From Calliphora vicina (lineage: Eukaryota > Arthropoda > Insecta > Diptera > Calliphoridae), in assembly GCF_958450345.1 (NCBI RefSeq), contig NC_088780.1, forward strand, positions 103,428,226 through 103,492,225: DNA of 64,000 nt. The letters run 5' to 3'. A program made the position numbers and the translations under genes. The first letter of the stretch is position 1. Each line of letters begins with the position of its first letter. Shown one piece after another: positions 1 to 13,400 of the stretch. Below the pieces are notes generated by a model that searched no databases, was not told where the DNA came from, and saw nothing but the letters and a program-made list of their open reading frames with translations.

Positions 1-2064
1 CTTTGAGTCCCCATAGCGCCGCCCTTGGATAATTTGTAGGACCCATTTTCATAACTTAATGTCCTTGGCTACGTTCACGTCAAATTTTATCCCGATCGGA
101 CCAGGTGTTTAGATATGCCAGATTTATTTCCAAAAAATGTTGATTCTACCCTACTGTGCACCGTTCATTGGGGAAATAAGAGCCACGATCACACAGATAT
201 TTCGTCAATAATTGGGCAGTAAACTAGCTACTATAGGAAATGCTGTGAGGTTATCTGGTTATGTATCGAAAGTCATTATGAGATGAAATCACTCTCGAGT
301 GATTACCAGACATCATGGGTGGTTCATGAATTCCAGATATCTCTTAACGGGATGGCGAGACATTCAAACCTGGAGTTATTCTAGTTGTTGGTACTTACAG
401 TGAGTGTCACTCAAAATCGTACAACATATTTTTTTTTTAAATATTATGAAATTATACAGGTAATAATAGGTAATTATATAAAAAATTAAAAGTAATTTTA
501 TTAATTGGAACAAAAAATATGTATTTCAACAAAAAAATTAACAAAACCTCAATTCGTTAAAAATATATTGATGGAAATTAAAGAACATCTCAAAATTCAT
601 ATTTCACTTAAATTCGTACAATTATATTAAATAACAATTAAAACTTTAAAAATTAAAAAAAATGTTAATATTAAATAATCCTAATACTTTGTAGGGTATA
701 ATTTGCTATTTTTTAGTGCCTTTACGATTTTAAATGAAGCGTTGATATTCTGGGCACTGACAGTCTTACCCAATTTTTTTATTTGTGGATAAGGGCAATT
801 AAAATTATACACAATTTTCTATTAGGTAATAGCACACACAATATAAAAATAGAATTTTAAAATATTTCCAAAACATCAACTTTCTAAAACTAATGAATAA
901 AATTTGACTACGATGGTGTACGATTTTAAGTGACATTCACTGTATATTGTTTATGCTAGCTGGACTCGAGGCTTCTATATTCCCTTTATGACAACCGAAG
1001 ATCAGCAGCTTTAGTAAGGATCGTATGAGATCTTTTGGCTGTGCTGACAGGGCACTGTTTAATTTTCAGTATCAAATTAAAAATCATCTGTGAATTAATT
1101 TTGTTTATTAATGTAGTTACAGTGAATTTAATGAATGTTTTTGATTATACTTAAGTTTTTTTCTTAAATATCATAAAAAAAAAGTTGTGACATGCAATAT
1201 GTTTTACGGTTTTCAAAAATGTTTCTTAAAATCAGTCTTGAGAGTAATTTGCAGAGATAATTATTTAATTAAAAAAAATAAACGGACGGAAAGTGTTAGA
1301 GCGGACCTTAAAATTATTTACAAGACTATATATGATTTATAAAAATCAAAATTATAATTTTAATTAAAACATAAGCAGCTGATTTTTATTAAATAATATT
1401 AGAGATTAAATACAAAATCAGCTGATTTAGTTTTTAACTAAAAAAAATTTAAATAAAAATTTAAAACACATGCAAAAATGTTGAAAGCAAAACATCTATG
1501 ATCACATCAAAACTAGCAGCATAACCATCCATTATTATAAATGATTTTTTTTAGACCAATTACCCGTATTATTTTTTAATAATTATATAGATTTAAATTT
1601 AATTTTAGTTACAACATCAAATTTGTTTAAGAAAAACATTTAAAAGTTTGTTTTGTTTGTACATGGATTTAATACAACAAAAATATTATTGTTATTATTC
1701 AAAATAATGATATATTTAGGGGAAAGTTTATTTTAGAATTTCGGTTACATTACGAGACGAAGACAACAGGAATTTTTTACCAAGCCTACAAACTTTTAAC
1801 AACAAGTTTAGGAAATCTTAGTTTAATTTTAAACTCTTAAAGTAAAGGGTTTAATTGTTAAACTACAATTTCTTAATATGTAAACTGTTGTTAAGAGATG
1901 AGGACTTGGTGGGTTTTTCAATTTTTTTTTGTTTATTTTTGGTTTAGAACACAAAAGAAAAACATTTAAATGAAAGTAAAATCCATATATAGAAAATAAT
2001 AGGAAAGTATACAAAAAAAAGTGGTTGGTTTTTCAAAAAAGAAAATTTTGATTAATCAAAAGAC
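1..2064 (-). other. Intron of the DGK gene downstream of the last visible exon
   Basis: Very AT-rich. It holds a TIR element (398-942, listed separately) and, at about 1-170, a dispersed repeat also seen near 19120-19230 (shared phrases such as CACGTCAAATTTTAT and GCCAGATTTATTTCC). I see no exon: none of the six frames carries DAGKa-like residues. The last exons must lie beyond the left edge. Confidence 0.6.
398..942. mobile_element. Tc1/mariner-type TIR element, non-coding
   Basis: Inverted ends: left CAGTGAGTGTCACTCAAAAT (398) and right ATTTTAAGTGACATTCACTG (to 942), continuing inward for about 28 bp. A TA dinucleotide flanks both ends (396-397 and 943-944), as expected for Tc1/mariner insertion. 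The interior is AT-rich with no transposase, so this is a MITE-like copy. Confidence 0.7.
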
Positions 2065-2334
2065 CTGATTTATCACTCGATGTAATGGCCGGTTCTTGAT
2101 GATGCTGATCTGTTTGTTGCGATAGATGTGCTTGATGAGCCTTCTTCTTCTTACCGGTTGTATTGGTTGGAACCTTCATGGTTTGTTCCTCTGGCTTCTC
2201 TTCCGGATGGAATACTACGGTCCAACGATCTAAACGTATATCCTCAGCATCGATAACCTCACGCAAATAGCTAAGAGGATCCTGATCGCCAGTATAGCCA
2301 GAGCCCCAACAAAGAACACGAGCCAAATCGTTAC
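2065..2334 (-). CDS. DGKQ: DGK theta exon 14, end of DAGKc and charged linker
   Basis: Completes LGTGNDLARVLCWGSGYTG and DRWTVVFHPEE, then a Lys/His/Gln-rich linker that separates DAGKc from the accessory domain. The acceptor (AAAAAAG|GTAAC) lacks a good pyrimidine tract but is the only one that fits phase and homology. The donor TCAG|GTCTTT at 2065 is tentative: reading on gives a stop within about 40 bases, and the accessory domain (expected MNNYFGIGID-like) is not found in bases 1-2064. Confidence 0.88.
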
Positions 2335-5300
2335 CTTTTTTAAGGCAATACAAAAATTTATGTACTTCTGCTCAGTTGTAATGAAAAAGGATAGAAAAAA
2401 CTTACCCGTTCCCAGAGGCAATATAGCACAGGGTGGACTAGAACACTCGGAATCTTGTCCCACATTGTCGAGACATTGCAATACCCAACCCACAGTACCA
2501 TCTCCACCACACACCAAGATTTTGTAATGAGGAATATGACGAAATACATATAAACTGGAAATTTCAATTGGAATTAATTTCTTTTAAACATTTATTTAAT
2601 TATTTTCTTAATTTACCCGGGTAATGGTCCTCCGTTTTCTAAATTAAATACTTGAAAGGGATTTAATAGTTTCCTAAAGTTCGATATCAATTCCAAGCCT
2701 TGACAGCCACCCGATTTAACATTCACAAACACCAACAACGGATTGATATCAGCCGGCACCATGCTGGATTCTATATTTGGCAACAGCATTACCAACAGAT
2801 CTTTATTATCCCAATGGACTTCACGTAGAATATAAAAAGCTCGAACCTGTTGACGATTATAACAATTTCAATAAATAACTTTTGAGTAAATCAATATATA
2901 AGCGAAATCAAATACATACCGCTTTCTGGGCATCCTCGTAGGTCAAGACAACCGAACCGTACTCGTAATAAATTGGACCAATACTAGTAAATTTACTATC
3001 TTCAGTTAGGTATTTATTAAGGAAATCCTCATATTTGCGCTGAGATTTGCCCGGATCTAAATTGCCAACGAACAAGGCAATATTGGGCCCATGAGGATCC
3101 TGGCTATGTTGCATATAGAAACGCATCAATTCCATTTGACGTATAGAGTCTTTGCCCATTTGTTTCATAATATTCAAAGGACGTTCAGTTATAGATAAAA
3201 TGCGTTCGGTAACACCACTATCTAATAATACTTGGGAACATCTAGGAAAGCAATAAATTAAATATTAATAATAACACTAGTTTACAAGGTTTTTGTTCAT
3301 GATGTGAAACATAGTTTTTTCCAAATCTCAAAAACTTAGTAAACTACTTCCCATCCCATCTCAGATATATATGTTACATTTAATGAACAAAAAAAAAATA
3401 ATTTTTTTTTGGAAACCCACCTGTAATCATCGATTTGATTATCGGCCAAACCAAAACGATCGAGAGCATCACGTATCAAATCCTTAATAGTGGTCGTAGT
3501 ATCGACAGGAACACTAACATAAGGCTCTTCCACAGAGCATTGTAATTTGCCAGGATAAACACGCACAAAGCCATAATCCCTATCATGAAACCTTAGAAAT
3601 ATAGCTGGTCGTTTACCCTCCAAATGATTTAAGCTTAAAACAGGATTGGGATCTTGCAAAGCTGAATCTTCCATGCCAGCTGGTGCATACAAATCGGTTA
3701 AATAGAATGCCTGTCACAAACAAAAAATATTCATTTAATAAATAAAGTATCAATTGAAAATATTTGCATAACTTACACTTGGATCACGTGATATTTGAAA
3801 GGCTCTTAAAGCGGTCGTAAGCAATTGTTCCAAAGTGTATGTACGAGGTACTATAATGACACGATATAGTTGACGTCTAAATGAATTGTTGCCATCAAAC
3901 ACCTTAATGGCTTCTAAAATGTGAGAAAATTTAAAAACGATTTTTTTTCATTAATCACTTGTGTTATATTTCAAATGCTTACCTATATCCTTTTCTTCAC
4001 GCTCTTTTTCTTTTTTCTCCTTTTCTTTGTCCGCTTTATCCGATTTATGCCCCATTTGTGATTCTGGCCTATGATGCGAAGATGAACCACCACTACTGCA
4101 GCCAGCTGCACTACCCCCTGGCACCACTGCCATTGCCTCAATTCTATCCACAGACTCTTCATCTTTAAAACGTGGCGTATCACCACTGCTAAACTCTTCC
4201 GATATACTCCGAGCTATTTAAATATTATAAGTAAAATATTTTGGCTATTAATATTCAGGAACATTTTCAAAATTTCTAAAGAAGCTGGTTAAAAGCATTT
4301 AGAGAGAAAGTACGTATGTTTATTAGCTACTTATAATTCCAATTTTACTTTTGTTTAGCATAGAAATCATTCACTTGTTAAATTTATTTAGAAGAAAAAC
4401 GAATACCCAAGGAAAGCATGTCTTAAAATTGTTTTATTTTATTATAATTATACGAGTACCAGATATTTATCTTAATGATATCAAATTTTCTATATTAAGT
4501 ATTGAGCAGCTAATTTCTTATGCAGTTTTAGAAGCTCAAACCATAGAGAAACATAGAGCGGAAACTGGAAAAAAAGTCAAACAAAAAATTATTCAAAATA
4601 ATCACACATACGAGTGTTGTTTTTTTACATAGTTTTTATTGCTAATACATTCTCACCACTTAGGATTCTGACAACTGAGTTAGGTCTTTGACAGGAGAGT
4701 TTCCTCTCTATGTCTATTCTCTATGGCTCAAACATTTCTCTTACAGTTTGTGGGAGCAAAATCTTCATTATCGAAAATTCTAGAACGATATCCTTAACGA
4801 ATCATAAGCAACACTGATAGAGATTTCTTTACTTTTACAAAGATTCGTTATTTTAAAAAATGCTCTACAATTTAAGCAACCGATTCATACTATATTCCCC
4901 AAGGCTAGCAAAGGGTTAAAAGAGACTGAAAATATTATATCATTGCCCTTATTACCCCGTGAATTTTAGCTCTACAATGCCCTAAAAGCATAGCAAAGGT
5001 CTTCTTTTCCCTAGAACCTGCTATAAACCGCTTCACCTCCCAGAATCCTGACGAACTGTTGAACAATATTTCAAAAATAATGAAATGTTGGCAGCGGTTT
5101 TTCGAGCCAAATCATCCTATGCGATTAATTTGTGATAAGAACGAAGTCATCGGCAACACTCATCACCACCTGGAAAAAGGAGGCAAATCTCAACTTAACC
5201 ATCATGGTCGACGACGTACAAATTCCGACAGTGAACCAGCTGAAAATCGTGGGTGTCAGTTTTGATAGCCTTTTTACCTCATCAGTACACGCCACTGCAA

Positions 5301-8300
5301 TCACGCATAAACTGCGAAATAGGAACAAGGTCGTCAAGGCACTAGCCGGCAGCACTTGGGGTATGAACACAGTAACCTTGCTAGGATACCTACAAGACGA
5401 TTGGACAGTGATCAACTATGCTGCTCCAGTGTGGTCGCCTTCGTTGAGTGATACTCAAGAAGGCTGAATTTGAAGAAATATTCAAATGCAGCCTTAAGGA
5501 CCGTCATAGGCTGCCTTCCAATTACCTCCGAACACCATGTTCACGGGGAAACTGAGGTTCTACCGGTCAAGATACACTACGTCATGTTGAGGCAACAGCT
5601 TCTTCTGGAATATCAACGGAAGAGTCATCCAAACTTCGACATCACACAGTTGGTATCTCCCCAGAGGCATTTCGGATAGGACCTACGTATATAGGATGAG
5701 AATATACACAGATATGTGCAGGATTCATTTGATCGCAGCTCGTATATGACAGATTTGAACAATATTCGTAGAGACGCCATCAATTCCGCTGCCGAAAATA
5801 TTGGGTGTCACTTTTGATAGCCTTTTCACCTTCTCAGTATACGCCACTGCAATCATGCATAAACTGCGAAATAAGAACAAGGACCTCAAGTCACTTGCCG
5901 GCAGCCCTTGAAGTATGGACAAAGAAACCTTGTTAGCTGCCTACAATCGGTCAGTGGTCAACTATGCTGCTCCAGCGTTGTCGCTTTCGTTGAGTGATAC
6001 TCAGTGAAAAAATATTCAAATGCAGTCAAATTACCTCCAAACTCCACGTTGACGATGAAACTGAGGTTCTACGGGTCAAGAAACAAAGCGTCATGTTGAG
6101 GCAACAGTTTTTTTCTGGGATGTCAGCGGAGGAGTCATCCAAACTTCGACATCACACAGTTGAAGTCTCCCCAGAGCATTTCGGACAGGACCTACGTATA
6201 TATGAGGAGAGCATACAGAGATATGTGCTGGATTCATTTGATTGTAGCTCGTATATAACAGATTTGAAGGAAAGGACGAGGAAACTAAGGTTCTAAGGGT
6301 CAAGAAACACAACGCCATGTTCACGCAACAGTTCCATCTGGGATGTCAGCGGAGGAGTCCAAACTCCAAAATCACACAGTCTGTTGTCTCCCCCGAGGCA
6401 TGTCAGACAAGTTCTACGTACATATATACAAGGATAGCATACAGAGGTAAGTGCAGGATTCATTTGATCCCAGCTCGTATATGACAGCTTTGAAATACAT
6501 TCGTAGAGACGCATTCAATTCCGTGGTAGCAGGATATCGTATGACACCGAGAAGATTCTGCCGCGTAAAACAAGAGTCGTTCTGGCACAACTAAGATCAG
6601 GATAGACCACATAGACCGTGCAGTCCTCAACTTATGCCCAGCATGTGGTCAGGATCCTCATGACACCCCAAGATATTCCACTGTCCTGTCAACCATACTT
6701 CACTATGTCCAGTGGATTTATGGACTCATCCTATTGAAGTAGCACAATTCCTTAGACTTGAACTACATGTAGAACCCCCCAATTAAATATTGTAAAACAG
6801 TTTATGATGCCACAAAAATAGAACCTGTGAACATGGGATTGTCAAAAAAGAAATACATTCACAAAGTGTCAATGTTTGGTGCGGAATTTGGGCTGGAAAC
6901 AGCATACTTCTCCGAAAATGAGGCTGATCAAGCAGTTCTGAGTTCTTTCTGCCCAAAGAGGGAGACAAGACGGTGACATAAGCTTATATAATTAACTACA
7001 TGAGACATTATCTGGTTTCGATATCAGAGGGCCATACGAGTTTATGTTTTGACGACGGACCATAATTTTTGTGTATTTCGTTCGCTTCCGAATATTTTAA
7101 AATATTCTTCAAATCTTATCCTTCAAGTCGTGTTTGTAAACCGATAATAAGTTTCTTAAAGAACTTATAATGTGTTTTTATATTTTCTAAAATATACTCC
7201 ACAGGGACAATTTTAAAACATAAGACACATACAATTTATTAAAAAGGTTTCCTCCAGAGCATTCCTAATTTAACCCGTTTTATATCGAAATGTTTTATTT
7301 CGTATAAGTGTTCTAAAATCCCTAATGGAGATGCATCATACACACTACGAGGTATTTAAAATCAATTATATTAGTCCCGCACCAAATGCGGAATTTCTGG
7401 GCAAAATTCTTTAAGACATATTTTTGCTTTCCCTGTTTTCAAAAATTAGTTCAATAATCACGCAACAACAGTAAAATAATTTTATTTTTTTTGTTTTAAT
7501 TTAATTTACAATAAACATGCAAAATGGAGGTTAGAGTTGTAAAATGATAATGGATTTAGTTTTTGAAATGATTAGTGTCAAATGATAGACCTAAAAGCTG
7601 CAACTGAATGTTAGTTGTGAGAAAACATGAGTGTGTTTTTCATTAAAATCCTCTCTTTTTCTCTCTTTCACATCCTTTAGTAAGAGAAGGAGATTCTAAA
7701 CAGTGTGCCAATACGAAAAAAATAACGTTTTTTATAACGGTTTAATGAATGATTAATTGCTGGTTAATTTTGTAAAAAAAAAAAATATTTGAAAAATTAA
7801 AAACAAAAAACTATAACGTTGTAAAAAATAAATAGAAACAAATAGAAAACAAAATGGTTAGAAATATAACGTAAAATAATAGAAACCTTAAAACTAAATA
7901 AAATAAAATATAAAACAAAATCCAATTCAACAAAAAAATGCGGTTAATTTCTTTTTGAAATAGCATAGAACATATTTCATTTTTTTTTACAAAAAAAAAA
8001 AACAGTTTAAATTTATGTTTAATTATTTAGGTATGTAAGTTAAATCACCTCTGCGTTTATGATAGCGCGGTTTACGCCAACCCAACGATAAACGACGCAT
8101 ACGTTTTAGTAATTTGCCGAAAAGATGCTCGTTATCACTGAGGCGAGAACGACTGCGTGAACTGGCAGCATCGCTTATATCACCGCCAGCATCATCACTA
8201 TGACCGCCACCACCACCGCCATACATTGTATGACGATGTGGCCGCAAGCGATTATCCAGAAATTGTGAATACTCCTTTAACACCTCCTTATCCTCATCGT

Positions 8301-10411
8301 CGTCCTCGAAGTCATCGGCTACGGCGAGATCATCACCACGCCTTTGGCGTCTGCACTTGAAGGTATCGTAGTTATCATCGTACGGCTGATAATTGCCATC
8401 CTCATCTTGTATGGTTATTTCAATATTCTGATACATAGTATCAAGACTATAGTTGCTGTGAACATTTTTGCTATCCGACTTTCCGGCATTGGAACGTTTC
8501 GAACGGCGCCGTTGAAAGAAACGGGCATACTTCTTGTGACGCGGACTGGGTGAGTGCGATTTGACGCCGGGCTCTTGAAACGATTTGCTGCGACCCACCG
8601 GCGACAGTTGTGTCGGCAGCGTGGAAAGCGGCTTGGCAGAGGAGGCGGGAGGTTGTATGGGTGAGGCTGAGGAACAATCACTTGAATTGGGTGAGCTTAT
8701 AGAACCGCCTGTAGAGTGTCCCTTCGGGGGACAGAGTATAGGTTTTGTGGCTTTTGATATAGCTCCAGTCTTTTGTGTAGTTGTTTTTGTAGCACCACCA
8801 CCACTACTACTGCAATGCACACTTAAGGCAGTGTTAACTGCCATCGGATGATGGCCACCTATGTTGCGCTTCTTTGGCAAGGCCATGCCCGACGACAATT
8901 TCAAGTTGTGTGCATTTTTACTTCTATCTATGCTACTACGATTTTCTATAGATGTATTGCTATTACTACTATTATAACTTAAATTACTTATCAAATTCAT
9001 ACTCGAATCAATATCATCGGTTGTGGTCAATTCGCCGCCAGTATCGGAAGTTTCATAGAAACCTTCATGTGGCACCGTTTCGCCCTCAACATCACCATGA
9101 TAGTCACAATCACTGCCAGATCCGCCAGCCCGAATCCGATCTTCGGCTGCCGATCGGTCGCTTAATACTTGCGCTTTAGCAGCAGCTGCTCTCTTCTTTA
9201 GAGCCACATCACAGTGATCATAATCATCGCTAATATCACCGCCGCTTACATCACACACACCCACATCCTCGTCCTCATCGTCGGTATTCGAGGAGAGATG
9301 CTTGCGCCTGCCATGATATGGTATCTTACGTACTATATTCGTATAAAATAAATGCAAAGACGATGAGGCCGACGGAGATTTTGTAATATTTTTGGCATTT
9401 TGGCACTTTTTGTGTGTGGAGTATGTATTGGTGGTCTGGGTTAATTGTAAAGCACTATCATCATTGGCATCCAATTCCGTTATATCATCTATATCATTTT
9501 GATTTTTTTGCTCTTCGCCTGCTCCACCTCCTTCTTCTAGCTGCTCCTCTTCTTCTCTTCTCTCTTTAGCTGTATCGTATTCAACCTCGTTTTTCGCATT
9601 ATCTAAACGTTTCCCCATCACATCTGCCACAGCTGCCAATGTGGAAGAGGTCATTTCACCCGCTACCATTGTGGGTATGGGTGAGGGTGCATACGAAGAG
9701 GGTGAAGATGAAAGAAAAAAATTTTGTTTTGATTGTTCTAAACGTTGTCTTTGTAATAATAATATTTCTCTTAAACTTAATTCGGGTGAACTATCGGCTC
9801 GTTTTCTCTCATCCAGCATACGCTGATGATGCGCATTATCAGCTGCTATTAAATCAGCAATATCTAGATTTTCAAATTCATCGGCTAGATAGTTGAAAGG
9901 AAGTTTGTTTGTTTTTTTTGTTTTTTTTCGCAAAAAGCAAAACAATCGAAAAAAAAGTTTAAACAAAAAGAGGAAAAAAAAAATAAAATAAATTAAAAAT
10001 AAAGAATTATTTAAGAAAAAAGAACTAAAGCAGTTAAAATTAAAGAGAGTAGAATTATATGGAGAAATTAAAAACAAAATAAGAAATTATGTACAAAAGT
10101 TTTATAAAATTTTGCAGATCCTAAAATGCTAAATGAAGACCTAGAAACTCCTGCAATTGCTAAAGTGTTTTGACGTTCGGGAAATATTTTGAAAGCAGCC
10201 TTGCCAATTTAACAAATCAAAAGTTGCATTTTTTGCCAGTCAGCTCATTATACCCTACACCACCATAGTGGGGAGGGTATTATGCGTTTGTGCAGATGTT
10301 TGTAACGACCAAAAATATTAGTCTAACACCCACCTTAAAGTATACCGATCGACTTAGAATCACTTTCTGAGTCGATTAAACGATGTCCGTCCGTCCGTCC
10401 GTCCGTCTGGT

Positions 10412-10453
<42 letters not shown>

Positions 10454-13400
10454 TCCATGTAAACCTTGTGCGCAGAGTACAGGTCGCAATTTTGAAGATA
10501 TTTCGATCAAATTTGGTACATATTACTTTTTCGTCCCAAGGACCAAGCCTATTGAAACTGGCTGAAATCGGTCCATTATTTCACCTAGCCCCCATACAAA
10601 TGTCCCCTCGAAATTGGACTTTATCGGTCACAAATGTTTAATTTATCTATGTATCTACACAAATTTCGCTCCAAATAAGTTTTATATATACAAAATTCAT
10701 GTCACCAAATTTTGTTACGATTGGTCCATAATTAGTCATAGCTCCCATATAGACCCGCTTCCGAAAATCTCTTTAAAGTGCATAAATCGCTTAAAAATGT
10801 TGGTATACACACAAATTTCAACATAGTTAACTTTAATATAGACATAAATCACACGACCTAATTTTATGGTGATCGGTCCATAATTGGTCATAGCTCCCAT
10901 ATAAGGCCCACTTCCAAAAATCACTCAAAAATATAAATTATTGATATTTTAAATGAAAAATATTTTTACTCATTTACTTGGTGTAGGGTATTATATGGTC
11001 GGGCTTGACCGACCATACTTTCTTACTTGTTTTTGTAATAGATTGAACAGTTTCAATTTGAAGTCTTGAAAATCTTTTATTTAACTTGCAATGTTTTTAT
11101 GTTTGTTTCGGTCAAAACATGCAATTGAATTTTGAAGCAGTTCTTGTAGCCCTAATAGTCTGAAATTTGATGACAATGTAATATTATGATCGAAATTTCG
11201 AAATCAAATGCAAAAATTCGAAATTATGTTCGAATCATTTTTAAAACTCTCCAAATAATCTCTAAATCATGCATAAACAATGCAATATTATGTTCGAAAA
11301 TTCGAACTTATGTTCGAAAAGTTTTGAAAGTTGCTAAAATAATCTGTAAATCCTGAGGATTCTTAAAAAAATATTTTTATTATTATTTGAGGCCAATTTC
11401 AAACATATTCCAATTTCGAACTTAAAAATTTTGAAAAAAAAAATAAAAATATTCCTGAATTTTAAAGTATTTTCAACGTAGTTTAATATGTTCGACTATT
11501 CGAATTCGAAATTAAAAATAAAAAAAAACATTTTCCAAACAAGCTTTTATTTAAAAGCATGTTTTTCGCATTTCAACGATATTGGAAAATCTGAAATAAA
11601 ACTGATAAAAGATCTGCAAAATTCCTTTAAACAAAAATCAAACTAAAGTATAAAACAGAAGTATTTAAATAAATGATATAAAAATAACTCAGAATACTTT
11701 AAAGTGTAATGATTGTTTCTTTTATTTTCTTACAAATGACTGTTACGATTCCTAAAAAGTGCTTTAAATCATTTTTGATAAAATTCCAAAAAAATATTTC
11801 AAACAAAGTGTATTAATTAATTAATGATGATTCAAATGTAGTAATTATGAAATTTGTGTTATGAAGTGAAAAAAAATTGTTTCAGGTCGATTTTATTTCT
11901 ACAACATCAATTTACACAAAAAAATAGAACGCAAACATCGAAAGTACTAAAAATACTTGTTTGAACAAATGTTAAATGGAGGTGTATATGTTGTTTGTTT
12001 CATTATTAAATAGAAAGAAAAAAATTAAAATTTTATTAAAAGAAAAGTTTTTTTTTTATGAAAATTGTCTGTGATTAAGGTGAACATGAATTTGAATTGT
12101 GTTGGAGTTTGCTGTTCATTATTACAATACAACAATTTGTTTTAAACATCAATAAAGTTTTTTTTTTATTAAATTTGATTAATTTTATTACTTTGTTGTT
12201 GTTTTAATTAAAGGCTTTGTGAGACAACAAGTTTGTGTTGTATTAAAAAAAATTCAATATTTTACTTACGGCACGAATATTCACGAATTAAATTTGATTC
12301 GGATTCGGTTTTTCTAACACCCATAATTTCTTTAATTGGCACCTCGGTACGTGGAACTGAAACACAATGCGGAGGTAAATAAATCGGTTGTAAACAACCG
12401 AACGTGCATTCGGTTGGCAGGTACATGCGACATCCAGCGTGTGTGGTCAAACCACACCATTCGCAACGATAACCTACCATTAAAATTGAAATGTTATTAT
12501 GTTAGAAATGTGAAGTAATTAATTATTAGAAAGTTTTCAAGATTTCAACGCACCTGTTAGACACTCGGAGGACCAACAGGTCTTTTTGCAATAAACACAT
12601 TTTGAATTAGATGGTAGATTGCCTTCTCGCCAGTGATGCTGCAAAATAATGAAGTAAAAAAATTTAATTATGTTTTAAAATTAAAAAAAAATATATTAAA
12701 AAAATTTTTGGCGAAAAAAAATTCGGACTAAAAAATACTTTTTCCCGATTTTGACCCATTGTCGGTCCGAATTTCTATGAGATTGGAAAGTTCTTTGAAA
12801 TGTCTATCATTATCTGTATTGTCCATGTTAATGACTTAGTTATCCAGACATAGATACAAAATTGAGGTAGATCGGCCGATTTTCCCAAATTTAAATAGCA
12901 ACCTAATCCGGACTATAGCTTATATCAACATGAATACGGACATGTCTATATCGACTCCTCTATCTATAACGATCCAATATATATATACATTAAGGGATCC
13001 CAAATGAAAAATGTGAAAATTACAAACGGAATGCTAAACATATCTTTAAATTTAAATAAAACAAAGTGTATGTGAAATATCATCGAAATTTTTTATTCGC
13101 TGGGTGGCTTGCATTCGCAATGTCAATTTTTCCATGACTCTCTTGGGGGAAGCGCGCGGATCGTACAAAACATTAATTTTGATAAAATAGTTTTAACATT
13201 TGTGCGTGTTGTTGAACGCTACATCCGTTCATGGTGACTGACAATTCGACAGATGCAGCTTCAACAATAAGGCCAATCAACTATCAAAGTTCGGAAAACC
13301 CTATATACCAGTCCGAAGGCCCAGTGTCCAGTCCGTTTTAGTTAAAATTGCATTTGGTACAAGTTTTAGGTTTCATTGTATGATTGCTGTTAACTTACCT

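Noticed and set aside
4351..4632. 93-codon frame inside kinase intron 7
   Set aside because: AT-driven composition, no family resemblance, antisense to the gene.
8023..8048. Stop codon at 8023 as the end of a short kinase isoform
   Set aside because: A donor at AGAG|GTGATT keeps phase with the next exon and continues into the RA and catalytic domains. A short isoform by readthrough is possible but not supported here.
9885..10077. Extension of the large kinase exon to a Met at 10077
   Set aside because: The extension is Phe/Leu/Lys low-complexity from T- and A-rich intron; the acceptor TATCTAG at 9885 fits phase with the upstream C1-3 exon.
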